Source: Porodaedalea pini
Lineage: Eukaryota > Basidiomycota > Agaricomycetes > Hymenochaetales > Hymenochaetaceae
DNA: 64,000 nt
Reading direction: 5' to 3'
Assembly: GCA_002794775.1 (NCBI GenBank)
Contig: NBAY01000044.1
Span: forward strand, 62,001-126,000
The position numbers and the translations under genes are program-made. Positions 23,784 through 34,752 of this stretch are shown here, piece by piece; position 1 is the first letter of the stretch, and each line of letters opens with the position of its first letter. The notes beneath the pieces are model-generated. The model was given only the letters and a program-made list of their open reading frames with translations, had not been told where the DNA came from and did not search any database.

Positions 23784-24719
23784 TCAAGAGAAATGCACTG
23801 GGTGTTCAGCTTTGGCCTGTCCGTTCATCGTGGCTGATCCTTCCTGTGCGATCCTTCCGTACTTGGCTGCGAACATCGCATTGAAGTTGTTCCACAATGT
23901 GATCAGGTTCATGTGCTCACCCAGGTTGATCAGTGCAATATGCAGCTTGTTTAATTGACTGACTAACTGTGAGAGTAGGTTGTGGGCTTTGATGGCTTGT
24001 TCCTGAGCAACTTTGGTGAGACGAGCCATCCTGAGCACTGTTTCCTGAAGGGCTGACTGTTGTGCTTCATGTGCTGTGCATTCTTGCTTGGCATCTTTGA
24101 GCATCACTGCAAAGTCAGCCTGCTCGGCTTCTGCAGAAATCAGTGATTCTCGGGCTTCGTACAGTTGGCTGAGGTATGCTGGCTGGATGTAGGACACCAT
24201 TGCTGCAGCATTAAACTGAGAGAGGGTCAGGGCTGATTCATACGAGGTCACCTTCCTGCTCGCGATCCGTCTGAACACCATGTGGTATACTTCTTTGTAC
24301 GTGAGTTGCGTGAGGCCCTCATAATCGGGACTGGCTATGGTGACTGCAGTACAGAATTGAGACCATGAACCTCCGGCAAGTGCGGGTGACTGCAAGAGTC
24401 ACTCTTGTATTTTTGGTGTGCAGAACGTGTAGGCCACGTAAATCAGAGTCGGGTCTGTGGGCGTAAGCTTGTTGAACGCAAACAGTAACTTCACTGCAAA
24501 CTTGGCAAATGAGGTTGTTGTGGGGTCAAATATGACTATCTGCAAGACACCCATCAGGTGAGGGTTGGCTAATGCGAGGTTGCCAGGGGTTGGGTTGGGC
24601 ATACAGCATGCCATATCCTTGAGGACGATTGCATGGGGAGGCATAATGTCAGTACTTTCCATTGTGGGCAGGGTTGGGTGTTGTGTCTTTTTCCTTTTTG
24701 TCACTTTCAGTAATGGCAT
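23784..24719 (-). pseudogene. Unknown helical ORF of the composite element, one in-frame TGA
   Basis: Two minus-strand frames, 24719-24399 and 24395-23784, are the same reading frame separated by a single TGA after TPKIQE. Together they give about 310 codons, starting MPLLKVTKRKKTQH and ending HPVHFS. The protein has no signal peptide or enzyme motif. It is predicted to be helical, with a probable coiled coil in the second half (REESLISAEAEQADF-type heptads through SQLVSQLNKLH). The position next to the 3' LTR and the TGA-type break match the decay of the other element ORFs. It may be a structural or Gag-like protein of the composite. I do not recognise the family with certainty. Confidence 0.45.
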
Positions 24720-25428
24720 GTCTTTTTAAGGACAGTTGCATTGCCTGAGTCATTTGTGTGTCTGTTTCGGGAGGACCTCTCTGCATTGGTCATGCCATCA
24801 GTCGGCGGAGTTCACATTCATTGCGTGTTTTGGGCAATTCTTTTGTGTGCTTTGATTGGGTCCTTCGGTGGATGATTCATGACAGCAATAGTGTCATTTT
24901 CTCGTGGTTGGCAGCTGGTCGATTGGCAAATTTTTGTCTTTTAGTCCATTGTTTCGTATTTCGTGTGTTTGGTGCCGGTCTGTGTCTCTGTTTGGCTGGT
25001 TGTGAATTTGTTTGGTGGTCTTGGCTCAGTGTAGTTATTTTCTTTGGTGTTCGCATTCAGTTGAGCATCTGTGTGTTGTGTGCCTCGTGGTTTCTTTTTA
25101 TTTGGAGTGGCCTCGTTGTTGAATGCTGGTGTTTGGCATGTACCTGGGTTTGTTGTGAGTGATTGGCAGGCTTGTGCTGTATCTGGTGTGGTCTGGATCT
25201 GCGTGTGATTGGCTTTTGAGGTGTGTGATCATTGAGAACCATTTCAGGTGCTTTGGTGATCTTGAAATGACCGGGTTCCACATTGTGCTTCTTGAGTGCG
25301 ATCACGGCACTTGTTCCGGTCCAGTAACGCAGGGGCGTGATTCCTGTTGGTAAAGATCATCATAGTTTTTGAAACATGCCCCCCTCTACTTTTTACTACC
25401 ACCTCCTCCATCTCGCCTTACCCATTTG
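24720..25428. other. Interior of the composite between divergent ORFs
   Basis: Low-GC, TTTG/GTGT-rich on the plus strand. The plus-strand frame at 24758-25162 is Trp/Cys/Phe-rich and looks like a shadow of compositional bias. Between 25,370 and 25,430 a pyrimidine-rich tract precedes an ATG at 25,429 and resembles a fungal promoter or 5' leader. Confidence 0.35.
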
Positions 25429-27450
25429 ATGGACAATGCTACAACTCCCGATACTGTCCCGTGCACCCCCGCATCTCCCAAGGATGGGGGGGGGGGGTTC
25501 TTTGACACCGCCACAGGAGAAGTTGGGGGCTAGCAATCACACACCAGCAGCCCCTGGTTTTTTGCAGGAAACTGATGACGGCAACCAAGATGTGGGAGGT
25601 GTGCTCATCGGCATGGATCTCCTGTGTCCATTGCAGCTACTGTCATCCTCATTGGGCGGTGTAGATCCTGTGTATGGGTTGTTTAGGATCGGTAGTTCAT
25701 TTGGGGACGTGTTTCCATTGGGTTTTGAAGTAAAGATAAGCTCGGTATGAGCATGGGAAAAATCTCGGTACACGTCGGTACATGTCGGTACGCATCAATA
25801 CTGTAAGGTGCTCCAGACCCAATGTGAGTGTCGGTACAGAGCCGGAACAAGTGAGATATCAACTCTGGTACGAGATGATAGTGATAGCAGAGACGAGAAT
25901 GAGAACAAGACAAGAGATGAGACTGAAGACGAGGTTGCCACAAAACTAACTGTTGCGGAGACTAACTGCACGCACAGAAGCTGCCCTATCTGAGGGGAAC
26001 TCTGTGGTAGTATTTCCTCCCTTGCTACCTACGACAGGGAAGTCCCTAAATACAAGGTGCAAGAGATCTATCTACAGGAAAATTATTCCAAAGTGAGTAT
26101 AGTGTGCATACCGGGTGAAACATAGAGTGTCAGAGAGAAAACATTTGGAATGTAAGAGAAACATAGAAAATCAAAAGAAAACCTGTCCATGCGACAACTT
26201 CCCCATTTGCATCGGTCCATCATCCAGTCATATTGCAGCTCCACTGGAACTGAGATCCTCCAATCAGTGAGTCGTCACCCATCATCAGGCAGATCTCCGG
26301 TATGCATCCCAACTGACTCTGATGACATAAGCTTTCCAGTACATCCCGAATTGCCAGGGGGATCTTCCTAGTGATCCACTGATGTGATGTCGGGCAAATT
26401 GTCCTGTGTCTGGTATGTGTCGGGCAAACCATTCTGAGTCTGGTATGCATCAATACTTGTCGGAACATGTGACGGATGGCCTCTAGAGGGATCTGCAGTG
26501 GTTGGCCGCTCGTCGGAACTCTACAGCAGAGAAGTGGGCAGAGAGTGGGAACCCACCGGGGAAGTTGTTCCCCCAGCCGAGTCTGTCCTGCCGAGTCTTG
26601 TCCAGCAAGATCCTTTCTCGTCACGTATGGAAGGCTTCAACTCGGCTCTCAATGATCTCGAGAAGTCAAGTGAAGAGGCTTGCGAGGAGGTGATGGTGTA
26701 TGTGCAGGCTACTTGGGTGTGTCACTTGTTTTTGCTTTCTTGTTTTTGCTTCTGATACCCCTTTTCTAGTGCTCCCTTTCTACCACATGGGATGGCATTT
26801 CCGAGTATGCAAAAGCCACCCACACCTCTTTTACTGTGATGGACATCCTTCTGGATGTGTTCTGGACTGAGGCTGAGGAGGCAGTGGAGAACACAACTGA
26901 GGAGACACTGCCCAAGTGTCTCCGGTCTCTTATTGCTGAGGAGGAGGAGAAGGTGGCCGAGCGTAAGTGCAAACACGAGCTCGTCACTGCCGAGTGTGCA
27001 TGCGCTGCTGCCAAGGCCCAGGAGAGGGTAGAGTGTCAGGCTTGTGAGGACACAGAGTGTGCCAAACAGGCTGCAGAGGAGGCACAATTCTGGCTTGAGT
27101 GTACAGATCTCCTGGTGGCCAAACAGGCTCAGGAAAAGGAGGAGCGCATGGCAAAACTGAGGGGCATGTGTGAGTCGTTGCGCACACTGTATCCTACAGC
27201 GACCGATGAGGAGCTCCAGGGCTGACTCCAATGTATGGTTGGTCTTTCTCTGCCGGTTTCATCTGCGATCCCTTCTGCTCCTACTCAGTTGATTCCACCT
27301 CTGCCCTGTCATGGATCGCGTATGCGTCAGCCTCACCCTCGTCCTGTCTTCGCATGTTCAGGAGCAGAAAGCGGGGAGGTCATTTCTCCCGCGTTGTTGC
27401 CTCAAGCTGGTTCGTATGCGACTGCCATGTCCTGTTGAGGTACTGGTGGG
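25429..27450 (+). pseudogene. Plus-strand Gag-like coiled-coil ORF, interrupted by a chromovirus LTR
   Basis: An eroded protein-coding unit opposite in orientation to the surrounding element. The first ATG (MDNATTPDTVPCTP) follows a CT-rich leader, but stops interrupt the frame soon after. A long open segment resumes at about 26,430 and runs to a GTGTGT donor at 26,717. A ~50-base intron ending TTTTCTAG is followed by a Glu/Ala/Cys-rich coiled-coil segment (MDILLDVFWTEAEEA, then EEEEKVAERK) ending LYPTATDEELQG and TGA at 27,223. The same frame stays open beyond that TGA as a Pro-rich tail (PTQLIPPLP) until the chromovirus LTR begins at 27,451. The domain order (coiled coil, then Pro-rich) suits a Gag-like protein. 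The exact family is unknown. Confidence 0.4.
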
Positions 27451-27866
27451 TGTTAGGCAGGAGTCTGGGAGACAACTTGGACTGGGCAAGCCTCAGCTGA
27501 CTGTTGTCTGGGACGTGCTATACTTGAGCGGGGACTCGGGACATGCTATACTCAGGCTAGGTCGTTGTGGAGGTAAGAGGATTAATACAAGTCTAAACAA
27601 ATACAAGGGGGGCAAGTCTCACCTAGGTCCTTGCAGAGGTAAGAAGAAAAGCAGAACAAGGAGTTCATGCAATTCCTGAGACCTTATATATCGACGACCA
27701 TGAGACTATATTACCTAATATTACATAAATGAACAGAATGGAACAAATGAAGGTCATGTGAAGGGAGTGTGGGAAATGATTGAAAAGACAATTAAGTATG
27801 GTGAAAAGGAGTGATTAGAAGAAAAGAAAAGATAAAAGGGGAAATAAAAGAGTTCGAGTCCTAACA
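27451..27866 (-). repeat. Chromovirus 3' LTR
   Basis: Terminal inverted TGTTAGG/CCTAACA. Preceded on the element strand by a purine tract. Nearly identical in length to the 5' copy. Confidence 0.92.
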
Positions 27867-27884
27867 TTACCCCCCCCCCCTCAA

Positions 27885-30620
27885 GGTTGGGCGTCCCGAC
27901 CAACCAAGATTGCGGTCATCTGGCTCAGTGTTGACAAAGAGTGGATGGAGTCGTTGGCGAGAGATGTTGAGTTTTCGAGGAGCGCCAGGATGTTTTCAAT
28001 AGAATTCAGCAATTGCCTCCTTTGCATTCTTGCCGAAGTCCATCTCAGGCTGCCAAGTTGATTTGTGGTACCCGACCCACTTGACAAGGTATTGTAGTTT
28101 CCCTCAGTGCAGACGTGAGTCGATGACTTCCTCGATTTTGTATTCCTCCTCATTGTTGACGATGTCTGGCAGTGGCGGTGGTGGCTGTTTCTGGCTTTCG
28201 AAGGATGGTTCGACAGCAGGCTTCAACAGGGCTTCATTGAAGACTGGGTGGACTTTCTTCCATCACTTTGGGAGCTTGAGTTTGTACGTGCTCGCTCCTA
28301 CCTTGTCAATGACGTTGAAGGGGCCGTACCACTTGTCAGCAAGCTTCTTCATCGGCAAATCTGTGCTGATGTTTTGCCCATTGAGGAAGACCTTGTCTCC
28401 AGTTTTGTACTCCACTGAAGTTCCTGCCATTTGATCATGGTAGCGCTTCATGTCCTCCGCCGCCTTGACCAGATTATCCTTTGCGACACGATGAGTCTCC
28501 TTAATGTGCTTCGCGAATTCTTCTGCTGACATGTTGGCAGAGGAGGTTTGTACTGTGTCAAAGCTCAAGGGATGGCATCCTGTATTTGCATAGAAAGGAG
28601 GCATCTTCATTGCTGAGTGTTTGTGGTTGTTGTATGCAAACTCTGCCAGCGGGAGCCAGTCTCCCCAGTCCGATTGCCTATGGTCAATGAAGAGTCGAAG
28701 GTACTGTTTGAGTTCTTGGTTGACGTGTTCCGTTTGACCATCCATCTGTGGATGGTACACCATTGACGGGTTGCCTTCTATGTGTAGGAGTTTGTACAGC
28801 TCCTTCATCTTTGAAGTGTCGAATTGCGTTCCCCGGTCATGGATGATCTTTTTCGGCAAGCCGTGGAGATGGAAGACATGGTCATGGTACAGTTGAGCCA
28901 TGCCTTCTGCTGACAATCTTGTCATCATCGGGATTGTGTGCATTTGTTTTGAGAATCTGTCTATGAAGATGCAAATTGTGTTGTGTCCTTTCAAGTCTGG
29001 GAGTTCTCTGATGAGATTGACTGTGACGATCTCCCAAGGGCCTTCAGGAATTGCATTTGGATGGAGTGGTCTTGATCTTGAGGTGCTCAGAGCCTTTGTT
29101 CACTGGCAGCGATCACACCCTTGGATGTATGCTCTGATGTCTGAGAACATCGAAGCCCACCAGAAGTCCCAACGGACCAACTCCACTGTCTTTGACGCTC
29201 CTGGGTGTCCAGCCAGTACCAAGTTGTGACACTCCTGCAACACGGCCTCCTTCGTTGTCAATGGTACGTACACCTTTCCCTTCATCTGCCATAGCCTGTT
29301 AACTTCTGTCATACCCGTCGGCCTCTCCAACTTGTCCTGCACCCTCTGTGCATCACCCACTCGTTCCAACACTTCATCACGCAACATCCTCACCGCTCCC
29401 CAGTTCAGCCACTTCTCCTTGATGAAAACAACCCCATTGTTGTCATCCTTGCCCTCATTGTAGCCTGCCTTGTGCAACAGTAGGTCTGCCTTGCCCATGG
29501 TCTTTCCTGACTTATGTTTGAGGTGGAAGTTGAACTCTTCAAGTTCTGTCCTCCAGCGAGCTTGATGGTAGCTCAGCTTTTGCGCTGACCTGAAGTATGT
29601 GAGGTTGGTGTGGTCCGACCAGATCTCAATCTTATGACGGGCACCGAGAAGGTACTGTCTCCATTCCTTGAGTGCCAAAACAATTGTGAGCATCTCTTTG
29701 TTGTAGATCTCATAGTTTCATTCCGCTGGCAGGAGCGCCTCTGACCTGTAAGCAACTACCCTCCACTTGCCTTCCTGCTTCTGCAACAACACACCTCCAA
29801 GTGTGAAGTTTGACGAGTCTGCTTTGACGTGGAAAGGGCCCTCATTGTTGGCGATGGCTAGGACTGGAGGTGAGCAGAGACGTCATCTCAGCTCCTTGAA
29901 TGCTTCCTGCTGTTTGGTCTCCCATACCCAGTCCTTCTTGCCTGTCAGCAACATTAATGGATGGACCACCTTGCTGTAGTCCTTGATGAATCATCGCAAC
30001 CAGTTGCCCATGCCAAGGAACTGTTGCAGCTGCTTGATGTTTCATGGGACCGGCCAGTCTGTGATTGCCTCTGTCTTTGCCGGGTCAGCCTTGATCTCGC
30101 CATTTCCAACGATGTGGCCAAGGTATTTCACAACCTTGGTGTCAAACTCGCACTTTTCCAGTTTCAGGTACAGGCCATTCTCTTGCAGGATCTGAAGGAT
30201 GTACCTTGATGTCTTGATATGTTCCTCGAGAGTCTGCGAGAGGATCAGTATGTCATCAAGGTAGACAATGATCAAGTTATCATAGATCAGTCCCTTGAAG
30301 ATGTGGTTGACAAAAGCCTGGAATGTTGCCGGTGCGTTGCAAAGGCTGAAGAACATGACTTTCAGTTTGAAGAGACCCATGTTCATGTGGAATGCTGCCT
30401 TCCACTTGTCACCCTCACAGATCCGGACATTATAGTATCCCCAGCAAAGGTCAAGCTTAGTGATGAACTTCGCTTTCTTGACCTTGTCAACAAGCTCGTT
30501 GATGAGGGGGAGAGGATACTTATTCTTGATCATGCCCTTGTTAAGCTTCCAGTAATCCTGGATCAGGCATAAGGACTTGTTGGCCTTCTTGATGAAGAAG
30601 AAAGGTAATGCCATCGGTGA
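27885..30620 (-). pseudogene. Chromovirus pol: reverse transcriptase, RNase H, integrase, chromodomain
   Basis: Read right to left. Reverse transcriptase starts SPMALPFFFIKK and holds the catalytic VYLDDILI. RNase H follows (VKADSSNFTLGG, then TELEEFNFHLKH with a KSGK/NLTYF region). The integrase zinc-binding part is an HHCC arrangement (ECHNLVLAGHPG..CDRC), followed by the DDE core with FIDRFSKQMH and YHPQMDGQTEHVNQE. The chromodomain is EEEYKIEEVID, then GKLQYLVKWVGY. At least six in-frame TGA stops fall where arginine is expected, for example before NIKQLQQF, FIKDYS, NYEIYN, TKALS and WKKVHP. The first integrase catalytic aspartate region reads TVNLI where the family has TVDFI or TVDLI, so this residue is Asn. 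The protein cannot be made. Confidence 0.9.
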
Positions 30621-31654
30621 GATCGATTTTTGTATGCGGTGTGGAGATCCTGATGCTGCTGGCCTCAGAATCGGCTCTATTAGGTTCGACTCGACTCAGG
30701 GCAGTCTTACAAGTATCCCCGATGCATTTTGGGACACTTTCAGTGTTTGGCAGGATTAACTCGATGCATACAGCTTGGTTCTGCACCAGTGAGCCACCAA
30801 AGTCTGTTTTTGGTCAGGTCTGGTATTGTTCCGAGCCTCCCAAAGCTTAATTACTCATGTGCCTGAGTTCCGGCTCCGAGTTCCAGCTATTTGGTGTTGT
30901 TTGGCTAGAGCCTCCGGTCTGTCTTTGTGTCCTTTGTACGCCACTCAGAGGCTCAACCCTCTGTTGGTTATTTAAACACTCATGTAAATGTCTCAAAAAG
31001 ACAAGTTTGTTTCCCCTGAGTCAGTCCCAGTCTTTAGTTCTCGTCTCCATCGCCGTTCAGTATTGTTCCGTCCGTTCCGTCCGTTCCGTCCGTTCCGTCC
31101 GTTCCGTCTCGAGTCCCATTTTCAGCCAAATCTTGCTTTCGCTATATCGCCCTCAATTCTTAACCGATTCTCGAGCTCTCTTCAGATTCTTAATCTCGTC
31201 GAAAATCGCTTTCGAACACTGTCTTTTGTTGCACGATTCCGAGCCCGCGTCGTAGAGCTACAAAAATAGCTTTTGGTTCCGGGAGTTCCATGCGTTCCGC
31301 CAGCCGCAACCAGTGCAACTGCCATATCTCCGTCAATTCTGCACCGCATCTCGAGATCTTTTCAGATTCAGAATCGTATCGACGAATCGTTTCGATTACT
31401 GTCTTCACTGGCAAGTTTCCGAGCCTGAGTTGTCAAGATCGTAGTCACTCTTTGTTCTCCGACCACATTTAGGCACGTTTTGCCGGTCGTCCTTTGTACT
31501 CGCGTCCTTGAGTCGACACCTAGCCCCGAGTATTCCCCTACACTTCCCTACACTTCCTGACACTATCCCCTCCATCAGACACGTTAGAGTGAACCCCCAG
31601 TGGCCGAACTCAACCAGGTCCAAGTCTGCCAGTAGACCATACCGTCACCTTTCA
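30621..31654. mobile_element. ~1.0-kb foreign insertion inside reverse transcriptase
   Basis: The chromovirus frame ends after ..LEENLKSGH at 31,655 and resumes at SPMALPFF at about 30,620. Only a handful of residues normally separate these motifs, so the kilobase between them is extra. It has no long ORF. It contains a tandem TCCGTTCCG array (about 31,060-31,112) and two diverged copies of a ~100-base segment (31,141-31,240 and 31,323-31,425), sharing TCAATTCT, CGATTCTCGAG/CGCATCTCGAG and TTCAGATTC. I could not find clean terminal repeats or a target duplication, so it may be a solo LTR, a non-autonomous DNA element or captured host DNA. Confidence 0.65.
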
Positions 31655-32353
31655 GTGGCCCGACTTCAAATTCTCCTCAAGGAAATCCTTCAGCGACTGT
31701 TGCTCAGTTGGTGTGAGCGGATAGATCTTACAGTCGCTAGGCTTGAAGTCAGGTTTCAGGTCGATGACATGGTCCCATGGTCGATGTTCCAGCAACTTCT
31801 CAAATCCTTTCTCTGAGAAAACATCAGCGTAGTCGTTGAGATATGCAGGCCAGGATGCCTTGTCCATTCACACTTCTTGCACCCTCCTCATCTCTTCCAC
31901 AGTCTACTTCTTGATCATGCATTCCTCTGGGCAATGGGTGAATTCAATTGAACCTGTCTTCCAGTCCACCTCTGGGTTATGACGTCGAAGCCAGTTGTAG
32001 CCAAGGAAGATGTTGGACGACGCCAGGGGTGTCACTGCAAGGACAATCTTTTCCTTATGGTGTCCAATCATTAAGTTGACGTCGACATACTTCTCGATCA
32101 ATCCTGCCTCATTGTGTGTGTCATCCACATTGAGCACGGCGAGGGGTCTGATATAACACTTGGTCTCCAACCCATATCGTTCGATGAACCTCACGTCAAT
32201 GCACGATCCTGTACACCCTGAATCTATGAGGGTGTGCGCGTCCACCTCTCTCATTTCACCTGCCACACTGTGTCCGACGTTCAGGAGAAGGTCCAGCTGG
32301 CATCCACCAGTTCCCCTCATGAATAGCTGCTCGTACTTGTCATTTTCACTCAC
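31655..32353 (-). pseudogene. Chromovirus protease and N-terminal reverse transcriptase
   Basis: The first part (32353-31904) is a retropepsin-type aspartic protease with LIDSGCTGSCID as the active-site loop and IFLGYNWLRRHNP as the flap-side conserved segment. After two in-frame stops the frame continues with YADVFSEKGFEKLLEHRPWDH and YPLTPTEQQSLKDFLEENL, the standard lead into gypsy reverse transcriptase. It is cut off at SGH by the insertion to the left. Confidence 0.88.
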
Positions 32354-32484
32354 ACTGGTGGGGGTCTCATAGTCGGGAAAACCATCAACGCCATTTGCAT
32401 CTACGTATTGTACAGGCAGTTGGTTATATTTTAGTGAGTCCGGACTTGAAACCCCTTGAACTTCTCAGTCAGTCACCCTGAAGG

Positions 32485-33905
32485 CTACACCTGACCACTC
32501 ACAAAATCCTGCGAGTCGACGACCTCTTCGTCATTGTCTTCCTCCTCCACATATTCTTCCACTGTCATCCTCCGAGTGTCTATGACTTCCTTGAAGGCCA
32601 ATTCCTTCATCGTGCCCAGTTCATCAGCGAGGAGACAACGTTCACCTGGTGCCATCATCTGTAGCATGCGCTGCACAATCGTCTGTCCTTGCGGACACTT
32701 GTCTTTGAAGTGTCCCAGCTGGCCACATATCCAGCATGCTCATCATTGTTGCGCTTCATTCATCGAGACATCCATTGGCTGGCCAGCACCTCCAAAAGTA
32801 ACTCCAGTCGCGTCATGCTTGTCGACATGTGGGGCCACAACCGGACGGCGAGCTGGGGTCAACTGGTGTTGCTGCGGGCGCTGTGGGAGCGGGAAGGCGT
32901 GGCCTCATTGGATGGCACAAATCTGTTGTTCTCCGTGGTCAATCTCAATCGCCTTCTTCTTCCAGGCATTGTATGTTGTTGGGACTGGCATTGACCTAGA
33001 TACTCCACGGACTACCTCTATATTCATCACCCACTTCAGACGGTTGCAGATTACAGTGTCGTCCATTAGTCCCACTCTTGTGATGATGACGTCGAGCTTT
33101 TGGAAGAATTCGTCAGTGGTGAGCTCCTTTTGGACCTTGGTCTGGAACTCTGCCAATGCTTTCTCCTTTTGGTTCAGGTCATCGAACGATGCGTCTAGAT
33201 GCTCTTGGAACCTTGTCCAAGTCTCTGTCAGGGTTACAGCACTGTGTGTTGTGAATTCCTCGACATAGTTTTGTGCCTACGTCAACGCGTTACCTCCCTT
33301 TAGGTACGAGAGCACAATGTATATCTTGCTTGCCGATGTCGGGTATCTGCTCAGGTTTGCTGAGACAAAGAGGAGGACTTTGCACTTGAAGTCCAGGTAG
33401 TCGTTGCTGCCAGTGAATTCACGTGGTCGGGCGACATCGATACTGGGGGTTGGGGTGGCTCCTTGGCCAGCCGGAGCATTTGCCGCTGCTGCAGTGAAGG
33501 CACCTGTGATGATCACCACAATCTGCTCCATCTGTTGTTGGCTGAAGCCACCTGTTGACATTGTAGGCTCTGGCACGGGTGTTGAAGGTTTGGGAGGGGT
33601 TGGTGGCAATGAGTCTCTACAGGTTTCACGGTAAGGACCTGGGGTTAGAGGTAGACCAACAGTTGTTGTTGATACCGCGGGCGACAATGGGGTAGCCGGG
33701 TGCCACCTGAACCTGGTCGCACTGTCTGGCTCTGTTGAATACCATGCCCTTCGGATATCACTCCACCAGAGCTCATAGGTAACGCCTTCCCTCAAGGTAG
33801 CAATGTATGCTTGTTGTTCTTCGTCAAACCGGCTTGTCGACAGTAGGGCCCGATGCTGTTCCTCTGTGAGATCTATCTTGATTAAGAGGGTGGGGGAACA
33901 GGGAT
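32485..33905 (-). pseudogene. Chromovirus Gag with CCHC zinc knuckle
   Basis: The capsid part reads from about 33,880 (LTEEQHRALLSTSRF) through a Pro/Thr-rich stretch to PREFTGSNDYLDFKCKVLLF and YIVLSYLKGGNALT. A TAG then interrupts, where a glutamine codon is likely. The frame continues (YVEEFTTHSAVTLTETW, then FFQKLDVIITRVGL) to another stop. A nucleic-acid-binding knuckle CWICGQLGHFKDKC (CX2CX4HX4C) lies near 32,740-32,695, directly after two TGA codons. It is followed by an acidic tail ending DFVSGQV at 32,485. Confidence 0.85.
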
Positions 33906-34336
33906 CGGTTGTTCATTTGATCTGGGGTTACGCCAACATTGAATGGGTTCATCGGCAAAGTTGATGACTAGGCGGTAGGAGCTGAGTGAGATCACAAATG
34001 ATATTGCTGTAGATGCTTGCACTTGTCTTGTCGCCCACGTCCACGTCAGATGCATGCTCCACCAAAGGCTAATTCGGAGCACCAGGGTGGGAAAGGGTTT
34101 CCTAATTGAGACTGCAACTTGCTCAAGGTCGAGTTGGTGTCCAAATGCAGTAATAATCAGTTGGAAGGTTTATGTAATACACAAACATCCGAGAACGTCC
34201 GGGCAGGGTTGAGGGTTGTCATTTAGGGGGTTTACACTTTGAGTCCATTGAGGGGAGCGCTCCTCTAGACTGAGTGAAGGCGAGTTGACAGCGACAATGT
34301 ATGCTGGGGATGAGCCTAGGTGTGGTTCTGCTTTTA
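33906..34336 (-). other. Chromovirus 5' leader
   Basis: Untranslated leader between the 5' LTR and Gag on the minus strand. The bases right after the LTR (TAAAAGCAGAACCACACC) occupy the primer-binding position, but I do not recognise the matching tRNA. Confidence 0.5.
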
Positions 34337-34752
34337 TGTTAGGTGGGAGTCCAGGAGACGACTCGGACTGGGCAAGCCTCGGCTGACTGTTGTCTGGGAC
34401 ATGCTATACTCGAGCGGGGACTTGGGACATGCTATACTCAGGCTAGGTCATCGTGGAGGTAAGAGGACTAATACAAGTCTAAACAAATACAAGGGGGGCA
34501 AGTCTCACCTAGGTCCTTGCAGAGGTAAGAGGAAAAGCACAACAAGGAGTTCATGCGATTCCTGAGACCTTATATATCGATGACCATGAGACTATATTAC
34601 CTAACATTACATAAATGAACAGAATGGAACAAATGAAGGTCATGTGAAGGGGGTGTGGGAAATGATTGAAAAGACGATTAAGTATGGTGAAAAGGAGTGA
34701 TTAGAAGAAAAGAAAAGATAAAAGAGGAAATAAAAGAGTTCGAGTCCTAACA
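34337..34752 (-). repeat. Chromovirus 5' LTR
   Basis: Same length and termini as the left copy. Its outer end at 34,752 abuts the interior of an inverted sister element with no spacer. Confidence 0.92.

Larger units (their letters stand above)
27451..34752 (-). mobile_element. Ty3/gypsy chromovirus, full length but defective
   Basis: Bounded by two 416-base LTRs (27451-27866 and 34337-34752), each starting TGTTAGG and ending CCTAACA. On the minus strand the order is 5' LTR, Gag with zinc knuckle, aspartic protease, reverse transcriptase, RNase H, integrase, chromodomain, 3' LTR. A run of C on the plus strand at 27,871-27,882 (purine tract on the minus strand) abuts the 3' LTR, as expected for a polypurine tract. 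The two LTRs differ at roughly twenty positions by my count, almost all transitions, so the insertion is not recent. Premature stops, a ~1-kb insertion in reverse transcriptase and lost catalytic residues show it is dead. The flanking five bases do not match (GTGGG left, ACATC right). Confidence 0.92.

Noticed and set aside
24758..25162. 134-codon plus-strand Cys/Trp/Phe-rich ORF
   Set aside because: Composition follows the TTTG/TGTG bias of the element DNA; no family motif or matching frame elsewhere.
28030..28434. Plus-strand ORFs over the chromovirus integrase and Gag (for example 28030-28434 and 32534-33268)
   Set aside because: Antisense shadows of clearly assigned minus-strand polyprotein domains.
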